64,000 nt of DNA, from contig MU385767.1 in the NCBI GenBank assembly GCA_022497155.1, positions 124,001-188,000 of the forward strand, in the 5' to 3' direction. This DNA comes from Whalleya microplaca (Eukaryota; Ascomycota; Sordariomycetes; Xylariales; Xylariaceae). Positions 34,051 to 50,637 of this stretch are shown here, in pieces. How positions within the stretch are numbered: the first letter of the stretch is position 1; every line of letters starts with the position of its first letter. The notes under the pieces were generated by a model, which was given only the letters and a program-made list of their open reading frames with translations, was not told the DNA's origin and did not search any database. Position numbers and translations under genes: made by a program.

Positions 34051-35974
34051 CTAGTAGTTCTTGTGCTGGATGCTGTTGCTGTTGTTGCGCGCGCCGGGGC
34101 GCAGGTCGTGGACGTAGAAGTCGAGCTCGTCGCTCTCGAACACGTGGCCCGGCGGGTTGCGGCAGTCCGTGTAGATGTTATCGATCTCGTGCAGGTGGAA
34201 GGCCGTCTTCTGCTCGCATTCCAGCACGTGAGCCAGGCCGGGAGGGTGGGTCAGGCGGAAGATCCCGTGCCTGCAAGGAAATCACACATGGTGTCAATAT
34301 ATGTATACATATGTATGCCCGAATCGAAAATAAATAAGGGGGGTTGGGAGGGAGATACTCACTCGCCGGTTTTTTCGGAGCAGACAATGGCGATGCTCTC
34401 CGCCATCATTCTCTGGTACCCGGAGTGCGTGTGGCAGTCCAGCGAGCTCATGAAGCACTCTTGAGTGGGGTGCGTGTGAATCCATCCAAGGACCAACAGA
34501 TCCTCACTTAGGCAGTATTCAAACATATTTTCTTCCTTCTTAGTCTCACATGTCTGAGACGTGCAAATCTGCTCGGGGATTAGCAGACACCGCACGAACA
34601 ATGCGTTGTTAACGGCAGTTCCGCAAAGAATGCCACACAGCTCGAGTTCCTTTCTCGTGTTCTCCGATGCGATAGAGCGGAAGCGGTCCCGCAGACTACG
34701 GGGTAAGAACATAGACCTGATCGGCTCGCCATTCTCGAGGTAAGCAGCTGGCTGGAAGGTGAGGCGCTGTGGCCTCTTCGGAGGTGCGGGCGGTTCATCG
34801 TGCACTTTCGGAGGCGGGGTAGGGAGTTCTTGCGATCGTTCAGGGGTTGGGAGCGTATTCTCGGGGTATATCTGCTCCTTTGCGGGGCGTTCTGGTGCAG
34901 AGGGCTGTGGTGTAGGACGTCCTGGTAAAAAGGGCTGTGGTGTAGGACGTTCTGGCACAAGCGGAGGTTGGAAATAGCTTTCTTTATTTTTGAATCGAGG
35001 AAGATATTCTTTCGGAGGCCGTGGAGGTTGCGGTTGCGGAGATGGCTCCCTCTTCGGTGGTGGCGGAGGAAGTGGTTCGTACGGGACAGACTCTGGCTTG
35101 AGGATGGATGGGTAACGATATTTCGAACTCCTCGCATTCGCTGCGGCCACTGCTTGCAATTCGTCTTCCTGGTTATTGATTTGGCCATCTTCGTGTCCAT
35201 CCAGCCTTCTCTTGGTCATGGCCATGTGTTTTTGGAAAGTTTCCTCATCGTCAGCCTGTCTCTCTGCTAATTTCTCAGCCCAGTCGTCCCATAGCCCGGC
35301 AATGCGTCGATTTTGCTCATCGGCCTGCGACGGACCGGCACGCCTGGCGGCCTCTCTTCTCTGGATCTCCCTTTTGGCGAGGTCAACTGCGAGTTCCTGG
35401 TGTTCGCCGGCATCAAGCAGGCGAGAAGTCGAGGTCAGAGCTGGATCACTGGATATATGCTCCTCGAAGGTGGGCGATGCCTTGGACCTCGGCCGGTCAG
35501 CCTGTTGTTTCTTACGATGGTCTCGTCTCTTTGCCTCGGCAGCCTCCCATTCCTCGTAGTCACGTTGTATTATAGGCTTGAGCCTCTCGAGGTGGGCCAT
35601 GCTGGCCTTGAGAGACTTGTTTACGGATCTCAAGGCGGTCTTGCCTTCCGGGGTCCTCGCATCGGGATGTTTATTCAGATATTCTAGCACTAAGATGGTG
35701 TATCTCAGGAAGAGAAGGTAGGACTGGCCGACGTTGCCTTCGCCCATGTAGATCTCGGCCTTTTCATATATGTCACCTGGTCAGCCGGTGCTCGATCCTC
35801 TATTGCTACAAACAGCGCAATGCGTTGTTCTGGTCTTACCTCCTGATACAGGGTCTGGGCAGTACGTATCCAGGCCTTCAAGGGGATATTATGGTTGAAT
35901 TCGAAGCCTTGTGCCATCGCTGAGATCTCCTTAGCACTCAGCGGATGGTTGGGGAGCATGGCTAGGGAAGTCAT
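34051..35974 (-). CDS. AMSH/STAMBP-like JAMM deubiquitinase
   Basis: Zinc metalloprotease that removes Lys63-linked ubiquitin from endosomal cargo at ESCRT sites. Three exons (35974-35840, 35759-34363, 34270-34051) give 583 aa; introns of 80 and 92 nt are in phase. The N-terminal USP8-dimerisation/MIT-like helical domain (about 1-125) includes the spliced join YQE/AEIYMGEGNVGQSYLL. A Pro-rich linker (about 265-365) has PTPQP and PAPPKRP motifs, possible SH3-type ligands. The MPN domain holds HTHPTQECFMSSLD (473-486: His473, His475, Asp486) and, across the last intron, EHGIFRLTHPPG, the AMSH signature. The 5' frame is open further up but the first in-frame ATG is 35974. It lies close to prefoldin 6 and VPS4. 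Confidence 0.93.
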
Positions 35975-37013
35975 GTTGATGCCGCGCGATGCCGCCGTGG
36001 GCAGCCAGACTTGTGTATAGGTCGAGGTGAAGGTGGAGGTAGATGATGGTGATGCGGGATGAACGGCTTCATTCGGGATTGCCCATGGAGAGGAAAACAA
36101 AAGGAATGCTGGTCATGTCTGTCTCCAAGTTAGGTCATGAGGCCTATCAAACGATGCCTGAAGAAGGAGAATGAGAGTGAGAATGGGAGTGAGAAGAAGA
36201 ATTGGAAGCTGGCGTGGGCTGACGGTTGACGACGAATGACAACGAATGCAGCTGTTGTTGATGTTGTACTTAATTGTTGTTTTTTAAGAGGTTTTTTAAT
36301 CGGTTCATTGTAAGAAGATGATTGCGGCAGCCTGGACCTTTTATTAGCGTCGGATGCCATCAAGGTCCCGAGGGGTACATGTAGTTATGTAAGTAATGTA
36401 CATACATATGTATGTACTGCCACCCTTACTATTAAGCACCTAGGTGGGAATGGATGTACATAGATGTTGGGAGCTGGCCAGATCGCGGGGCATTCGATTT
36501 CACATGGGAACAGGGAGCCTAATAAAGGGACAAAATGCCTTGTACATCATGTGTTACCTACATACAAAGTTGCGTCATCTTTCAAGCCACAGCAACACTA
36601 GTATGTGGCGTTTGCTCTTTAGATGGATACCTTACCTCCATAGTACATATATTTGCCTAACGGATTTAACCGTATAACACTAACACTGTACATACAGAGG
36701 AGCTGAGGACTACGGTTTACTCTCAGGTCTAATCAGGGATGAATTGTAATCAGTTGAGTATTTTCAAGTTGGAGCTCACCTCAATAATCACAGAAAATGG
36801 TCTATACTCAAAATCTAGCTCAAAGTCTAGCATCCCTGGTCTCTTTTAGGCATTCCATAGTTCTCAACTGTGTTATTTTCACCCCTTTCTCTCCATATGA
36901 ATATTGATGATTTGCAGACCACTGGTCAAACAAAGGCTTATGTCTGAAGCAGTTGTTGTTTATAAGTTTTGAATTGGTTGAATTCCCTTTACGTCTAGGT
37001 ATGTAATTCATCA
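35975..37013. other. Intergenic and AMSH promoter
   Basis: Includes the AMSH 5' region and a perfect 20-bp palindrome at 36398-36417. No gene recognised between AMSH and prefoldin. Confidence 0.5.
36398..36417. repeat. Perfect 20-bp palindrome
   Basis: GTACATACATATGTATGTAC equals its own reverse complement. It lies about 420 bp upstream of the AMSH ATG. It may be a binding site or chance; nearby DNA is rich in GTAC/CATA words. Confidence 0.6.
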
Positions 37014-37520
37014 TTAGCCCTTGGCAGCCACCTTAGCTGGCGCCCCTGCTCCAGCCCCAGCCTGTAATCCGGCCTGGGCCTGGATGATCTCCCCCTTCTT
37101 CTTCTCAATCCTGTCTTGGATCTCCTTGATCTGACCCTCTGTCCGCCCACTGTGAAAGATCAGCATTAGCTGTACATTTTATACATATGAAACGAAGGCG
37201 AGTCTCACAGTTCTTTGCTGATGAATTCTAACCGTCCGTTTACTGTGTTGTCTGCCTCGGCCTTTTCTTGCTTCAGCAACACCGGACCGACCAGTTTGTA
37301 GATGTTCTCCCCATCCTGCAGATGTTCAAACTCCTGGCGGCTGTAAGCGAATAGGGTTGCATGAAAACGTGGTTTCCTAGCGACTCACTTTCTGTACGCC
37401 CGTGTTCTCCTGTTTCTGAGCCTCTAGCTTCTGCCGTGACTGGACAGCTGCTTGCAGTTCTTGTTGCAGTTTCGTGAAGTCTTCAGACAGCGCCTGGAGC
37501 CGTGCCTGGATCTCGGCCAT
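37014..37520 (-). CDS. YKE2: Prefoldin subunit 6
   Basis: Beta-class subunit of the hexameric prefoldin chaperone that passes nascent actin and tubulin to the TRiC/CCT chaperonin in the cytosol. Three exons, 37520-37389, 37333-37209 and 37149-37014, encode 130 aa; introns of 55 and 59 nt are in phase. The first exon gives MAEIQARLQALSEDFTKLQQ, a heptad-patterned coiled coil. The second gives EFEHLQDGENIYKLVGPVLL, the diagnostic beta-hairpin of PFD6. The third gives a second coiled coil (EGQIKEIQDRIEKKKGEI) and a short Ala/Gly-rich tail. No exon exceeds 136 nt, so the gene is not visible as a long ORF. Its start is about 800 bp from the divergent VPS4 ATG. Confidence 0.93.
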
Positions 37521-39779
<2,259 letters not shown>

Positions 39780-41283
39780 ACTAACTCACCAAGGGGAGAG
39801 GGCAGACGGCAGAGGGGAGGGAAAAGGGGCAAGGAGCAAGGGGTAGGGGGCAAGAGGGGAAAGAGGGCAGAGAAACAGACGGCGAGTTTTTTCGCTCGCT
39901 CACATGTGATACGGCATCATCGAGGCGTTTGGGGCGTCTTAAACAAACACAACTGGGGGTGTCATCCGGCGTAAAGAAGATCCATGTCATTTTATTTCAT
40001 TGCCAGTTAGCTGGCTGGCTGGCCGGCCCGTTGGCTGTTGGAACATATTCGATGCTAGTGCTGCCGAGATATCAGATGTAGGTATATCAATACGCAAAGT
40101 GTACGTGTGGGTGGGAGAGCTTGCTAGTAGGTATACGTACATACATATTACAAGTTAATGAGCTAAGATATCGGTTTCACGGTCATGTTGAGTGATCTAG
40201 GTACTATCGTGGGGGTTTTTCGAGTGAGGTCTAGGTGTGCGTATTGGAGTATTGCTACCAGGAAGCCTGCTTCATGGTCTACTGGCGGGAGATTTATGTC
40301 GGATTGAACTGTTGTGCAAGAGGCATAGGAACTAGACATTGAAGATCTACTTGGCCATGTCAAAGGATGGTTATATTAGACTGCGAACACAGAACTCGGC
40401 ACTACGTGAAGATCTCCTAGTTTATAGGATACATACTAGAAATAATTAAGAACATCCCCACGATGTAGAGCTAGGGGTCTCTTCTACACAATAATGCGTC
40501 TAGCTCTATTAAAATCGATACTGAATATAAACCGATCGAGAAAATAAGAGGTAGCCCGAAGATATATATATGTGTTCATGCACATTCCACCGTTCAACAA
40601 CTTATAAGAGACGCCACGTAACCCCTAGGTAAGTTTATTGCCAACAAAGCATAGCGAGTTACACAAATATCGTAATACAGTTAGCTCATCTCGGACTAGA
40701 AGAATGCTGTTATGTAGTTACACCCTCGGGATCTCATAGATAACAACAGGGAACATAGCACTCTTGATAGTTAGGAGTCGAAGTAGACTACTCATGAACT
40801 ACCTACAATCTAAGTATGGAATGGCCATTATAATCAGTGGCGAAGTTACCCCTTTTCAATTTAAAGAAGTACCGCCTTTGTGAGCGTGGGTCGGTTGAGT
40901 GTCACGAACATCGCTTCATGGCAATACTTTCACAGTTGAGAGAAAGGACTAGGGAAGTTCCTAAAGGATTGCAAGATGAGGAAATTCACAATAGTGCTGC
41001 CCTTCTAGAACAGAGCGCGCGTTGTCTCGTGCATAGGGATCACAGCACGGGGTTACCAGATTGGAAGAATTCAAATCGTCGAGCCTCCTCATTCAAGCTA
41101 CGCCGGATTCGCCAAAGCCAGCAGAGAAAGAACGGGTATGATTCGCAATTATATCTACAACAAACGCAACAACAGACACATGTACCCATCGTAGAAATAT
41201 GAAGCTGCAGATGCATTCCCGGAACGCCTAGCTGATGCCTGTATTTACCCCCATTGAATCATTGAGCCCCGTTGCAGGTTACT
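39780..41283. other. Intergenic 3' of VPS4
   Basis: Begins with a purine-rich, G-run-bearing tract (39789-39871). The rest is AT-rich. An open frame at 40837-41202 has no ATG and no recognisable motif, so I do not call it a gene. Confidence 0.5.
39789..39871 (+). other. G-rich purine tract in VPS4 3' flank
   Basis: Contains at least eight separate runs of three to five G within about 80 bases on the strand of the VPS4 transcript, starting some 10 bases after the stop codon. This composition could allow G-quadruplex formation in the 3' untranslated region; that is inference. Confidence 0.5.
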
Positions 41284-42933
41284 TTACTCATCCGCGTGCT
41301 TCTTCTTCTTTTTCTTCTTCTTCTCGCCGTTGACCTCGGGCTCAGCGGCCTCATGCACATCGCTGTGCTTGCGCTTCTTCTCTTTCTTCTCCTTCTTTTC
41401 CTTCTTGTCCTTAGACTTCTTCTCCTTCTTAGGCGTCGCATCCGCGTCTGCTGCGGGGCCGTGCGCGTCGATCATCTCTGTGTCGATGGCCATGCTCTCA
41501 CCGTCTGCTAGAATTTCCGCCATTGCTTGGCTCTGCGCACGAGTTAGTAGTCTATTAATTGATATAAAGTCGGAATATGTACTCACCATTGCGTCGACGT
41601 TCTTAGTTGGTTTCTTGCCAGTAGCATAGAACTCCAACCGATCCTCGACTTGCCTCCGTAGCGCATCGCCGAACTTCTTCGATGGCTGTTCGGCGAAATT
41701 GTCGATACGGCTAGCAATACTGCACTTGTTGGCCAGATATCTTGAGATACGACCCTTATCCTTCTGACTTGCGCGGCCGATGAATGTGCTGTGGTAAATG
41801 AGACCAAACTTGGGTGTATTTCCTTTCGTCTTCAGGGCACGGAAGAGCGCCTTCTCAGCGCCAAGGATCTGGAGCGTAGAAGCAGGGTATTTGGACAGAT
41901 TTGTGAGAGAGCCAGCTTTCTGGATCAGACGGGCAGCAACAACCTCACCAATAAGCGCAGCTAGATTGGGTGCCACGGTGCTCATCTTGTCAACTAAGTA
42001 ACCGTAGAGAGTTCTTCTGTACTCGGCGAGTTTGACTACTTTGCCGGCGAAGGTAGAGATGTTCTCCATATCAGCGTCTGAAATTGACCGTCCCATGGAG
42101 ATCTTGGCCTTGGAGATGATCTCCTGCGCCTGCTCCTCATCCTCTCCGACCAAGGCCGCAAGCTCGTGCAGCTTGTCATCCGTCAGAGTGGACTTGTCAC
42201 CGATAAAGAGGGCCAGGCGGGCGTAAGTCATGTTGTCGGACGCAATGCTGTAAAGCTCGGGGAAATGCCATCCATACCACTCCCGAACCTTCTGAGAGAA
42301 CAGGTTGATGCCCTTGTCGAGGTTGTCGAGCGTGGCGATGGCCTTGATGATATGGTTGTCGTTCTTGTGGACGTTGAACTTTACCTTCCCACGGGAGTAG
42401 GCATGACCCAGACCCAGCTGTGCCCGCTCCACATCCCCCTCCTCGAGGCCCTTCAACAGCTTGGACGCGTGTAGGCGAATGCCTCGGAGCAGATCCGCGA
42501 CGACCTCAGAGGTGTCGCCAGTTTCGCATTCCACGCCCGGGAACACGGCCTTGATGGAACCAGCGAGGTTCTTGTCGGCGAGGCCGAGGACGATCTTGCT
42601 CTTCTTGGACTGGGGCAGGTTCAATTCCAGATCGGACTTGAGATAGTCGGAGAGCACGCCTTCGGAGATCAGGTTGATGTTTTCGAGGGCATCAGCCGCA
42701 TTTCTGCGAGGGTCACAGCGTTAACGGCCATTCTCACATAGAGAATGGATCAATCGAGCCTACCTCCACGGCGCAAAGTTGACCAATTGCACCATCTTGC
42801 CGAACTTGGCGAGGTCCTGGCCGGCCTTCTGGACCTCCTTCAGGTGCAGACCGACCGTGTCCTGCTGGTGGACGACCTTGAAAAGGGCATATCCAACAGC
42901 GGACTCGTGCAGCAGATAGTCGACTCGCGTCAT
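41284..42933 (-). CDS. NOP58: NOP58, box C/D snoRNP core protein
   Basis: Nucleolar scaffold of the box C/D snoRNPs that guide rRNA 2'-O-methylation and pre-rRNA processing. Three exons, 42933-42764, 42703-41587 and 41532-41284, encode 511 aa, the same length as yeast Nop58. Introns of 60 and 54 nt are in phase; the second has an ACTAAC branch site. The N-terminal NOP5NT domain starts MTRVDYLLHESAVGYALFKV. The coiled coil and Nop domain follow, including APNLAALIGEVVAARLIQKA, GSLTNLSKYPASTLQILGAE and KALFRALKTKGNTPKFGLIY. The C-terminus is a Lys/Glu/Asp tail (KKEK repeats) as in the family. Start and stop both fit the family exactly. Confidence 0.97.
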
Positions 42934-44385
42934 GGTGACTTGATGTTGTGGCTACCTAAATTAGGTAGCTGGCGCATGCAATATCGTCGACTTGCAATGT
43001 TTGGAGGGAATCGTGTAGCTTTCAGAAAAAAAAGTCCAAAATTTTTGCGCAGAGCTCTCTAGGTAGGACCCACTTGATTGGGTACGTACCTTTCCGGTAG
43101 AAGCTCGGGATCATTCACCGTGTGGCTGACGTGATATTGCACGGCCAAGCCACATTGACCAAGCCACAATGTGGCTACCCATATCTTATCTCAACTTTAA
43201 CCGCAACCTATGCTTCATCTCTCAACATCAAAAACATTCATACAGTTTTAGAGCATCCTTTACACAGATGATGAAGGTTAAATTTGCATCACCATTGTCT
43301 TGATATATATCAGACAGATGCATCAATAAGGTATAACTGGGTAAGATAATAATTGATTGGCTCTTCCAAGTCATAGTAACCGTCTTCTCCACTTATAAAT
43401 AAGTTAGTAAGTCAAAGTTGTCGACAGATTCAAGACTGAATAAATGCAGATGTTTATATCCAAATACGCCCTGTAGGGCTGATGAGGGGTACGTGCCACT
43501 AGGATCGATACCTTTCGCTGTGTACCAAGGACTCAATCACCTACTTCGTGTTTGGGCGGTGCCTCAAGGCTACAGCTCGGAATGACCCTCCCGGAGTTAC
43601 TATTGCGACCAACAACCAACAAGTAGCTTAACATGCATATAACATGCATGAGTTTCCTGAGATGCTAGGTGGTTTATAGGAGTGGGGAAAGATTCCGACA
43701 CATCTTCAATGCCGGCGAAGAGGTTTTACTTGAAGCCCGTAGAGATGATGTTCAATAAAATTGTACAATACTATATTGATTTACCACTATCTTTCACATA
43801 CCCTAACCATACCAATTCCAGCTATTTTCTGCTGTACAATTTTTTGTTTTCTTTCAATGTTTTCTTTTTCTTAAATATTCCCATATATCTAGCTCTACAT
43901 GAGGAATTAGATCATATATATCCTGACCTAAATTTAGAAGCATATTGATTCTCCTAACAGGGACCATCTGTTGTTGTACGGGCTAGTATATGCAGAATGC
44001 TTGATAGGTCTAGATTGATGCTTTTGTTCTGGTTACTCATGCCCATCATTCGTACACTGAAGGTCATAATCGGTTCCTTCTCCGCTTTTCATATGCTATG
44101 TGCGTATAAAGTCATGACACACGGCGTAATCAAGGCAGACGGTGTTGTTGGTAGAAGATAGCACGTGTTTCTACACCATCCTCTATGGAAAATTAATCTG
44201 CGTCGGTGCAGTGCATAGCTTATAGGCTACTTACAGGGATTCACTGTGTTTAGCTAGCTAACTTCCATGGTTATGTAGATAGTCGAAGGGGCGATGAAAA
44301 GTGAGGGAGGGCAAGGGGAAGGTTAATAGGACGACAGGCATTGAAGTGACACAATATATAAATTCATCTCTGTCAATCTTATTCC
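42934..44385. other. Intergenic, no supported gene
   Basis: NOP58 promoter on the left. An AT-rich open frame near 43682-43948 lacks a proper ATG context and motifs. A short motif around 43470 (CGCCCTGTAGGGC) resembles one near 28220. Confidence 0.45.
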
Positions 44386-45870
44386 ATGGAACTTGATAGT
44401 GCCACTAGGTCTCTTCATTCTTTTTTACGCATTTTTCATACTTGCATTGTGAAACCCTTCGAAGTTCCGTCAACCGTCGCAATGGAAATAATTCGCGATG
44501 GTCGAGATGAAAGGTTGACTCTGGATGGTTTAGGATATTCACTTGTCGATATTTCAGGCCTTGGTGCAGCCTGGCAGGTGCCAGGTCCAGCGGCCCTGGA
44601 TTTCAGCAGTAAGAAATAAGATTCACAATACGCGCATTCGACAATCGTTCAGCTTACATGGACATACAGCAGATGCTTGTACCGTGTCACGGCCAGTAAT
44701 GCTTAAAACCATTATTGAGACCGGAATCAACGATAGATGGACTGCCAACGGTGCTTCTGAGTTCGAGGCAGACATGGCCAAATTAACCGGCCGAGAAGCA
44801 ACAATATTCATGATATCGAGTATCATGGGTAATCAGGTTGCTATACGAAGTCATCTTGGAATTCCGCCATACTCCCTGTTATGTGATACCCGTAGTCACT
44901 TGGATCCCACGGAGGCAGGCGGGGTCGGGATTTGGTCCGGGGTTTGGACAATCACCGTCACGCCATCAAACGGACTCTGGTTGACTCTAGAAGATATCCA
45001 GCGTCATAGCGTCGTTTTTAATGAGGCGGACTCATGTACATGTCCAATCAAACTGATCTACCTCGAAGTGCCACTTGGCGGCATCGTTATGCCACTGCCC
45101 GAGCTTCGCCGCATCTGCACGTGGGCTCACACACACGACATCAAGATTCACATGGATGGTGCGCGGCTCTGGGAAGCGGTTATTTCGGGTGTGGGTACTC
45201 TTCACGAATATTGCGCCCTCCCAGATTCTATCAACCTCTGCCTTACTAAAGGCCTCGGAGGTGCAGTAGGCAGTATCTTGGTAGGTGACAAAGAGTACCT
45301 CGAGCAGGCCCAACGAGTCAGGGAGGCGGTTGGTGGATCCATAAGACAACCAGGATTCGTGGCCGCGGCAGCATCCGCAGCTGTCAAGTATACATGGGGA
45401 AAGGCAATTGACGGGGCGGACAGTTTGCTGAAGCCGTGCCATACGAGGGCAGCTCAACTTGCCGGTGTCTGGACTAACCGAGGTGGAAGATTGGCGTGCC
45501 CGCAGCAGACTAACATGATCTGGATTGACCTCGACCATGCTGGTATTGAAGAAGAAGAGTGGGAAGCCGAAGGCCGGAAGCGTGGGCTTCATTTACACAG
45601 CAGCCGGATCATTGTACATTTCCGTAAGCAACAACGTTGATGTCTTCGCGACGCAGTCAGCTAACAACGCTCGCTCTTCTCTTATCAGAAATTAGCGAAG
45701 AAGGAATACGGACCCTGGAAGAGTTTATGATAGCCATGCTGGAGGGAATTGCTAAAGGCCGTGAGCCTTTGCATCGCCGCATTCCGCGGGACGACGCCGT
45801 TTCCCGGCTCGCATCCGCAATGCAAGAGGCTTGGGAGCGTCGTTCTGAGAATCAGAGTGACCACAAGTAA
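44386..45870 (+). CDS. Threonine-aldolase-like PLP-dependent lyase
   Basis: Fold-type I PLP enzyme of the beta-eliminating lyase/threonine aldolase family, which cleaves L-threonine or allo-threonine to glycine and acetaldehyde. Exons 44386-44608, 44670-45623 and 45689-45870 give 452 aa; introns of 61 and 65 nt are in phase. Joins rebuild DFSTDACTVSRPVM and HFQISEEGI. Landmarks: RSHLDPTEAGG, IHMDGARLWEA (the Asp that contacts the PLP ring) and LTKGLGGAVGS with the probable Schiff-base Lys268. The entry motif is DFSTDACTVSRPVM where typical enzymes read F-R-S-D-T, and the ~65-residue N-terminal extension is unusual, so activity could differ from GLY1. An alternative start at 44482 is possible. 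Confidence 0.88.
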
Positions 45871-46156
45871 TGTGACATACAATGTCTACATATCCATGTG
45901 CATTTCTGGCCAATGACATCTCGTAGCCTTGACGGTTGTTGGTCATTACAATCAATACCTACGCAATTGCATATACCCTAGTACCAACCAGTCACGTCAT
46001 GACATCCAGGCTTCCAGCATTAAGAGTTGGTTTATCGCCAGTAATCTATCCAACCTACTGACATCATGCCACCTTTTTATTTAGTTGATATAGTAGCAAA
46101 TATGCACATGATCATAGTCCAAACGGAGCACGACACAGGGGTAACACGTTCTCTCC
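45871..46156. other. Intergenic before the short LTR
   Basis: 3' flank of the aldolase gene. No gene recognised. Confidence 0.45.
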
Positions 46157-46305
46157 TGACGGATTACAGGGGTATAATTCAGGTGGCTGGATACGCCCCA
46201 CAAGCTGTGGCTTATATATAGGAGGCTCTGCTTCCTCTGACTCTAGTGATGATACTTCTCTAATAATAACTAATATACTACTCATAACCTGCGTCTATTT
46301 CAACA
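46157..46305. repeat. Solo short LTR, copy 2
   Basis: A 149-bp copy of the element at 9980-10138, from TGACGGATTACAGGGG to TTTCAACA. A perfect 5-bp duplication TCTCC flanks it at 46152-46156 and 46306-46310, which fixes both ends and confirms the LTR reading. No internal retroelement region adjoins it. Confidence 0.88.
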
Positions 46306-47902
46306 TCTCCCAAAGTGATGCCGCTGTTACAATGTATAATAGCACCTTATCTACCCTATAACACGGCCACTCTAGCGGCTTACACAGCCATTATAACCAA
46401 GTCGATAACCTATAGCTTTACATAGATGGACCTAGTGTTGCAACACTGCTTTAGCTTATGTAAGTATTCACATAGTGTATGCATAGGAAAGCTTATAATA
46501 TATTTACTCAACATACTCTACAGGTTCGTTCATACTGCATAATAATTATGTACTTACGCTATTATTGGGTTGCGTTCCCTTCGACGGCTCGGCTATCTTT
46601 TAGATGATTAGACAAGTATTCAGGGAACGAAGTCGAAGTAAAACTGGATAATTTCCTCTCATAAGAGCTAGATATTTGATTCATGTCACGATGAGTTCCT
46701 GTTCAAGAAATATATGCCTACCCGTCTGCTGTACCATACACTAGTCTATGAATATCATAAGTGCCACTCCTTTCGATATATAATCCAGTTGTCTTAAACT
46801 CGATTTGTGCCTATTAAACGAGGATATGCATTGTAGGACCGATTTACAATATTCAAATCATCCACGGGGGCTACATTGGAATACCTCGATCATCATTACA
46901 AAGACAATAATACAGTGCATTGATTGAGCACAGCATGTTTACGTCGTAAGGCATTAAATATGTCTAGCCTCGAATAACGATAGGATGACGGCCTGTGCTA
47001 TACGAGTTGTGATAGAAGCGATAGGACAAGGATTCGGGTCAACAAGACGTCCACTCATGATAGTATTAGGACAACACTGATCCTGTCAATGTGCTTGTGG
47101 TATTATATCACCGCTCGATCCTATGAAGAGAGACTAGATGCTCGCTGAAGCAAATATAATACGAAAGAAACAGGGGGCCCCACTTGGATACTATGTTGTA
47201 TGAGTTCCGTTTCCAGTAAGTATCACTCAAAGCTAATAATAACTACTGCAACACTCATAACCTGCGTTTATTTCATTAAGGCGCCTAGTAGAGCCCTTAG
47301 TATTATAGCATGCCTATAGGGCAAGGTAATAAGGAGCATAGTAACTTAGAAGGTGGAGCTGGGTAAGGGGCGAAGCCCCCTTTATATCTACATCTACAGA
47401 CAGTGGCCATACGCGGGCCCTTACCCCTATCAGCCCTATGTCAGCTCTATATGAAGGATCTTAACACAGTGGTATATGAATCACAGATGACCCAGGCAAA
47501 ATATTGACTGAGAAGTATTGTGACGCTAGGTAACTAGCCTACTGCGTAAGCATCGACCACCGTGGGAATAGCCAACACCGTGATAATAGCCATTCCGTCG
47601 CTATACGCAGTGTATCGTAGCTTTATTGTAAACGGGTAAAACACAGGCTTGCCTATATCGGTATATTTATGTCTTCTCACAAGCTGTGCGATTTCACCGT
47701 CGACCTCATTGATATTATCGGAAAAGCAGGGTTTTTGCATCTATTTATTGATGCCTTGTAATGTGCCACTAGCATCAGTCTTCCAGCCGTGCTTTTATCC
47801 AGCCAAAGATGTCACACATGGTCCGTACATTGATCATATAATTACAGTAGTGTTTGAAGCAGGATACGGCATATCACAATGATAACAGCCACTTAGTCTC
47901 CA
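46306..47902. other. Repeat-relic intergenic region
   Basis: AT-rich. A partial third copy of the short LTR's 3' end is at about 47238-47278 (CTCATAACCTGCG then TTATTTCA). Around 47365 the motif GGGGCGAAGCCCC resembles GGGGCGAAGTCCC at about 52554, suggesting another degraded repeat. No gene. Confidence 0.5.
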
Positions 47903-50080
<2,178 letters not shown>

Positions 50081-50637
50081 GTATGGTCGAGCCACGGGAG
50101 AAGTTTAAACAGTCAATGGCCTACAAAGATATCTAGCAAAAGAAATCGCCCAGCTTCTCTCTTTTCTATTTGACCACAATCAAGTGTGTACTACGCTAAT
50201 ATAGCCATCATTCACATGATGTTTAACCAAGGCTATCTATTATAAGATGTACTACCCCGCAGATCGCTATGCATCTGCCGAACATGAACGTTGCATAGTA
50301 CCGATCCACTTGCGGGAATGGAGTATAGTGCTACAAGGAGCTACGCGGAGTACATAGAAAGAAATGGAGCCTAGACTTATTATTTCTAGGCAGCTTAGTA
50401 TTGCCCTCTTCTGTTTACAAGCAGTTCATTGTCTTCGCGCTCATGGAGCACAGCTATAGCATGGGATATTATGGTTCTGGGTTCATTGTTGCTACCAGTG
50501 GGAGGGGGTACTACCTGCAAGGCGCTCACGGAGCTCTTCAACTGTATTACGGTCAGTCTATGATGTACCCGATACGCTTAGAAACCCTAGGCGATAGCCA
50601 TAATAGAACGAGATACTCGCCTTGCCGGAACATATGC
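50081..50637. other. Spacer of the VAO/reductase pair
   Basis: VAO promoter and reductase 3' flank. Short ORFs without motifs; nothing else recognised. Confidence 0.5.

Noticed and set aside
40837..41202. 121-aa plus-strand frame between VPS4 and NOP58
   Set aside because: No ATG at its start and no domain; composition is close to the intergenic background.
43682..43948. 88-aa frame with a hydrophobic middle
   Set aside because: Starts without ATG, is very AT-rich and Phe/Tyr/Leu-heavy as expected from AT-rich noncoding DNA.
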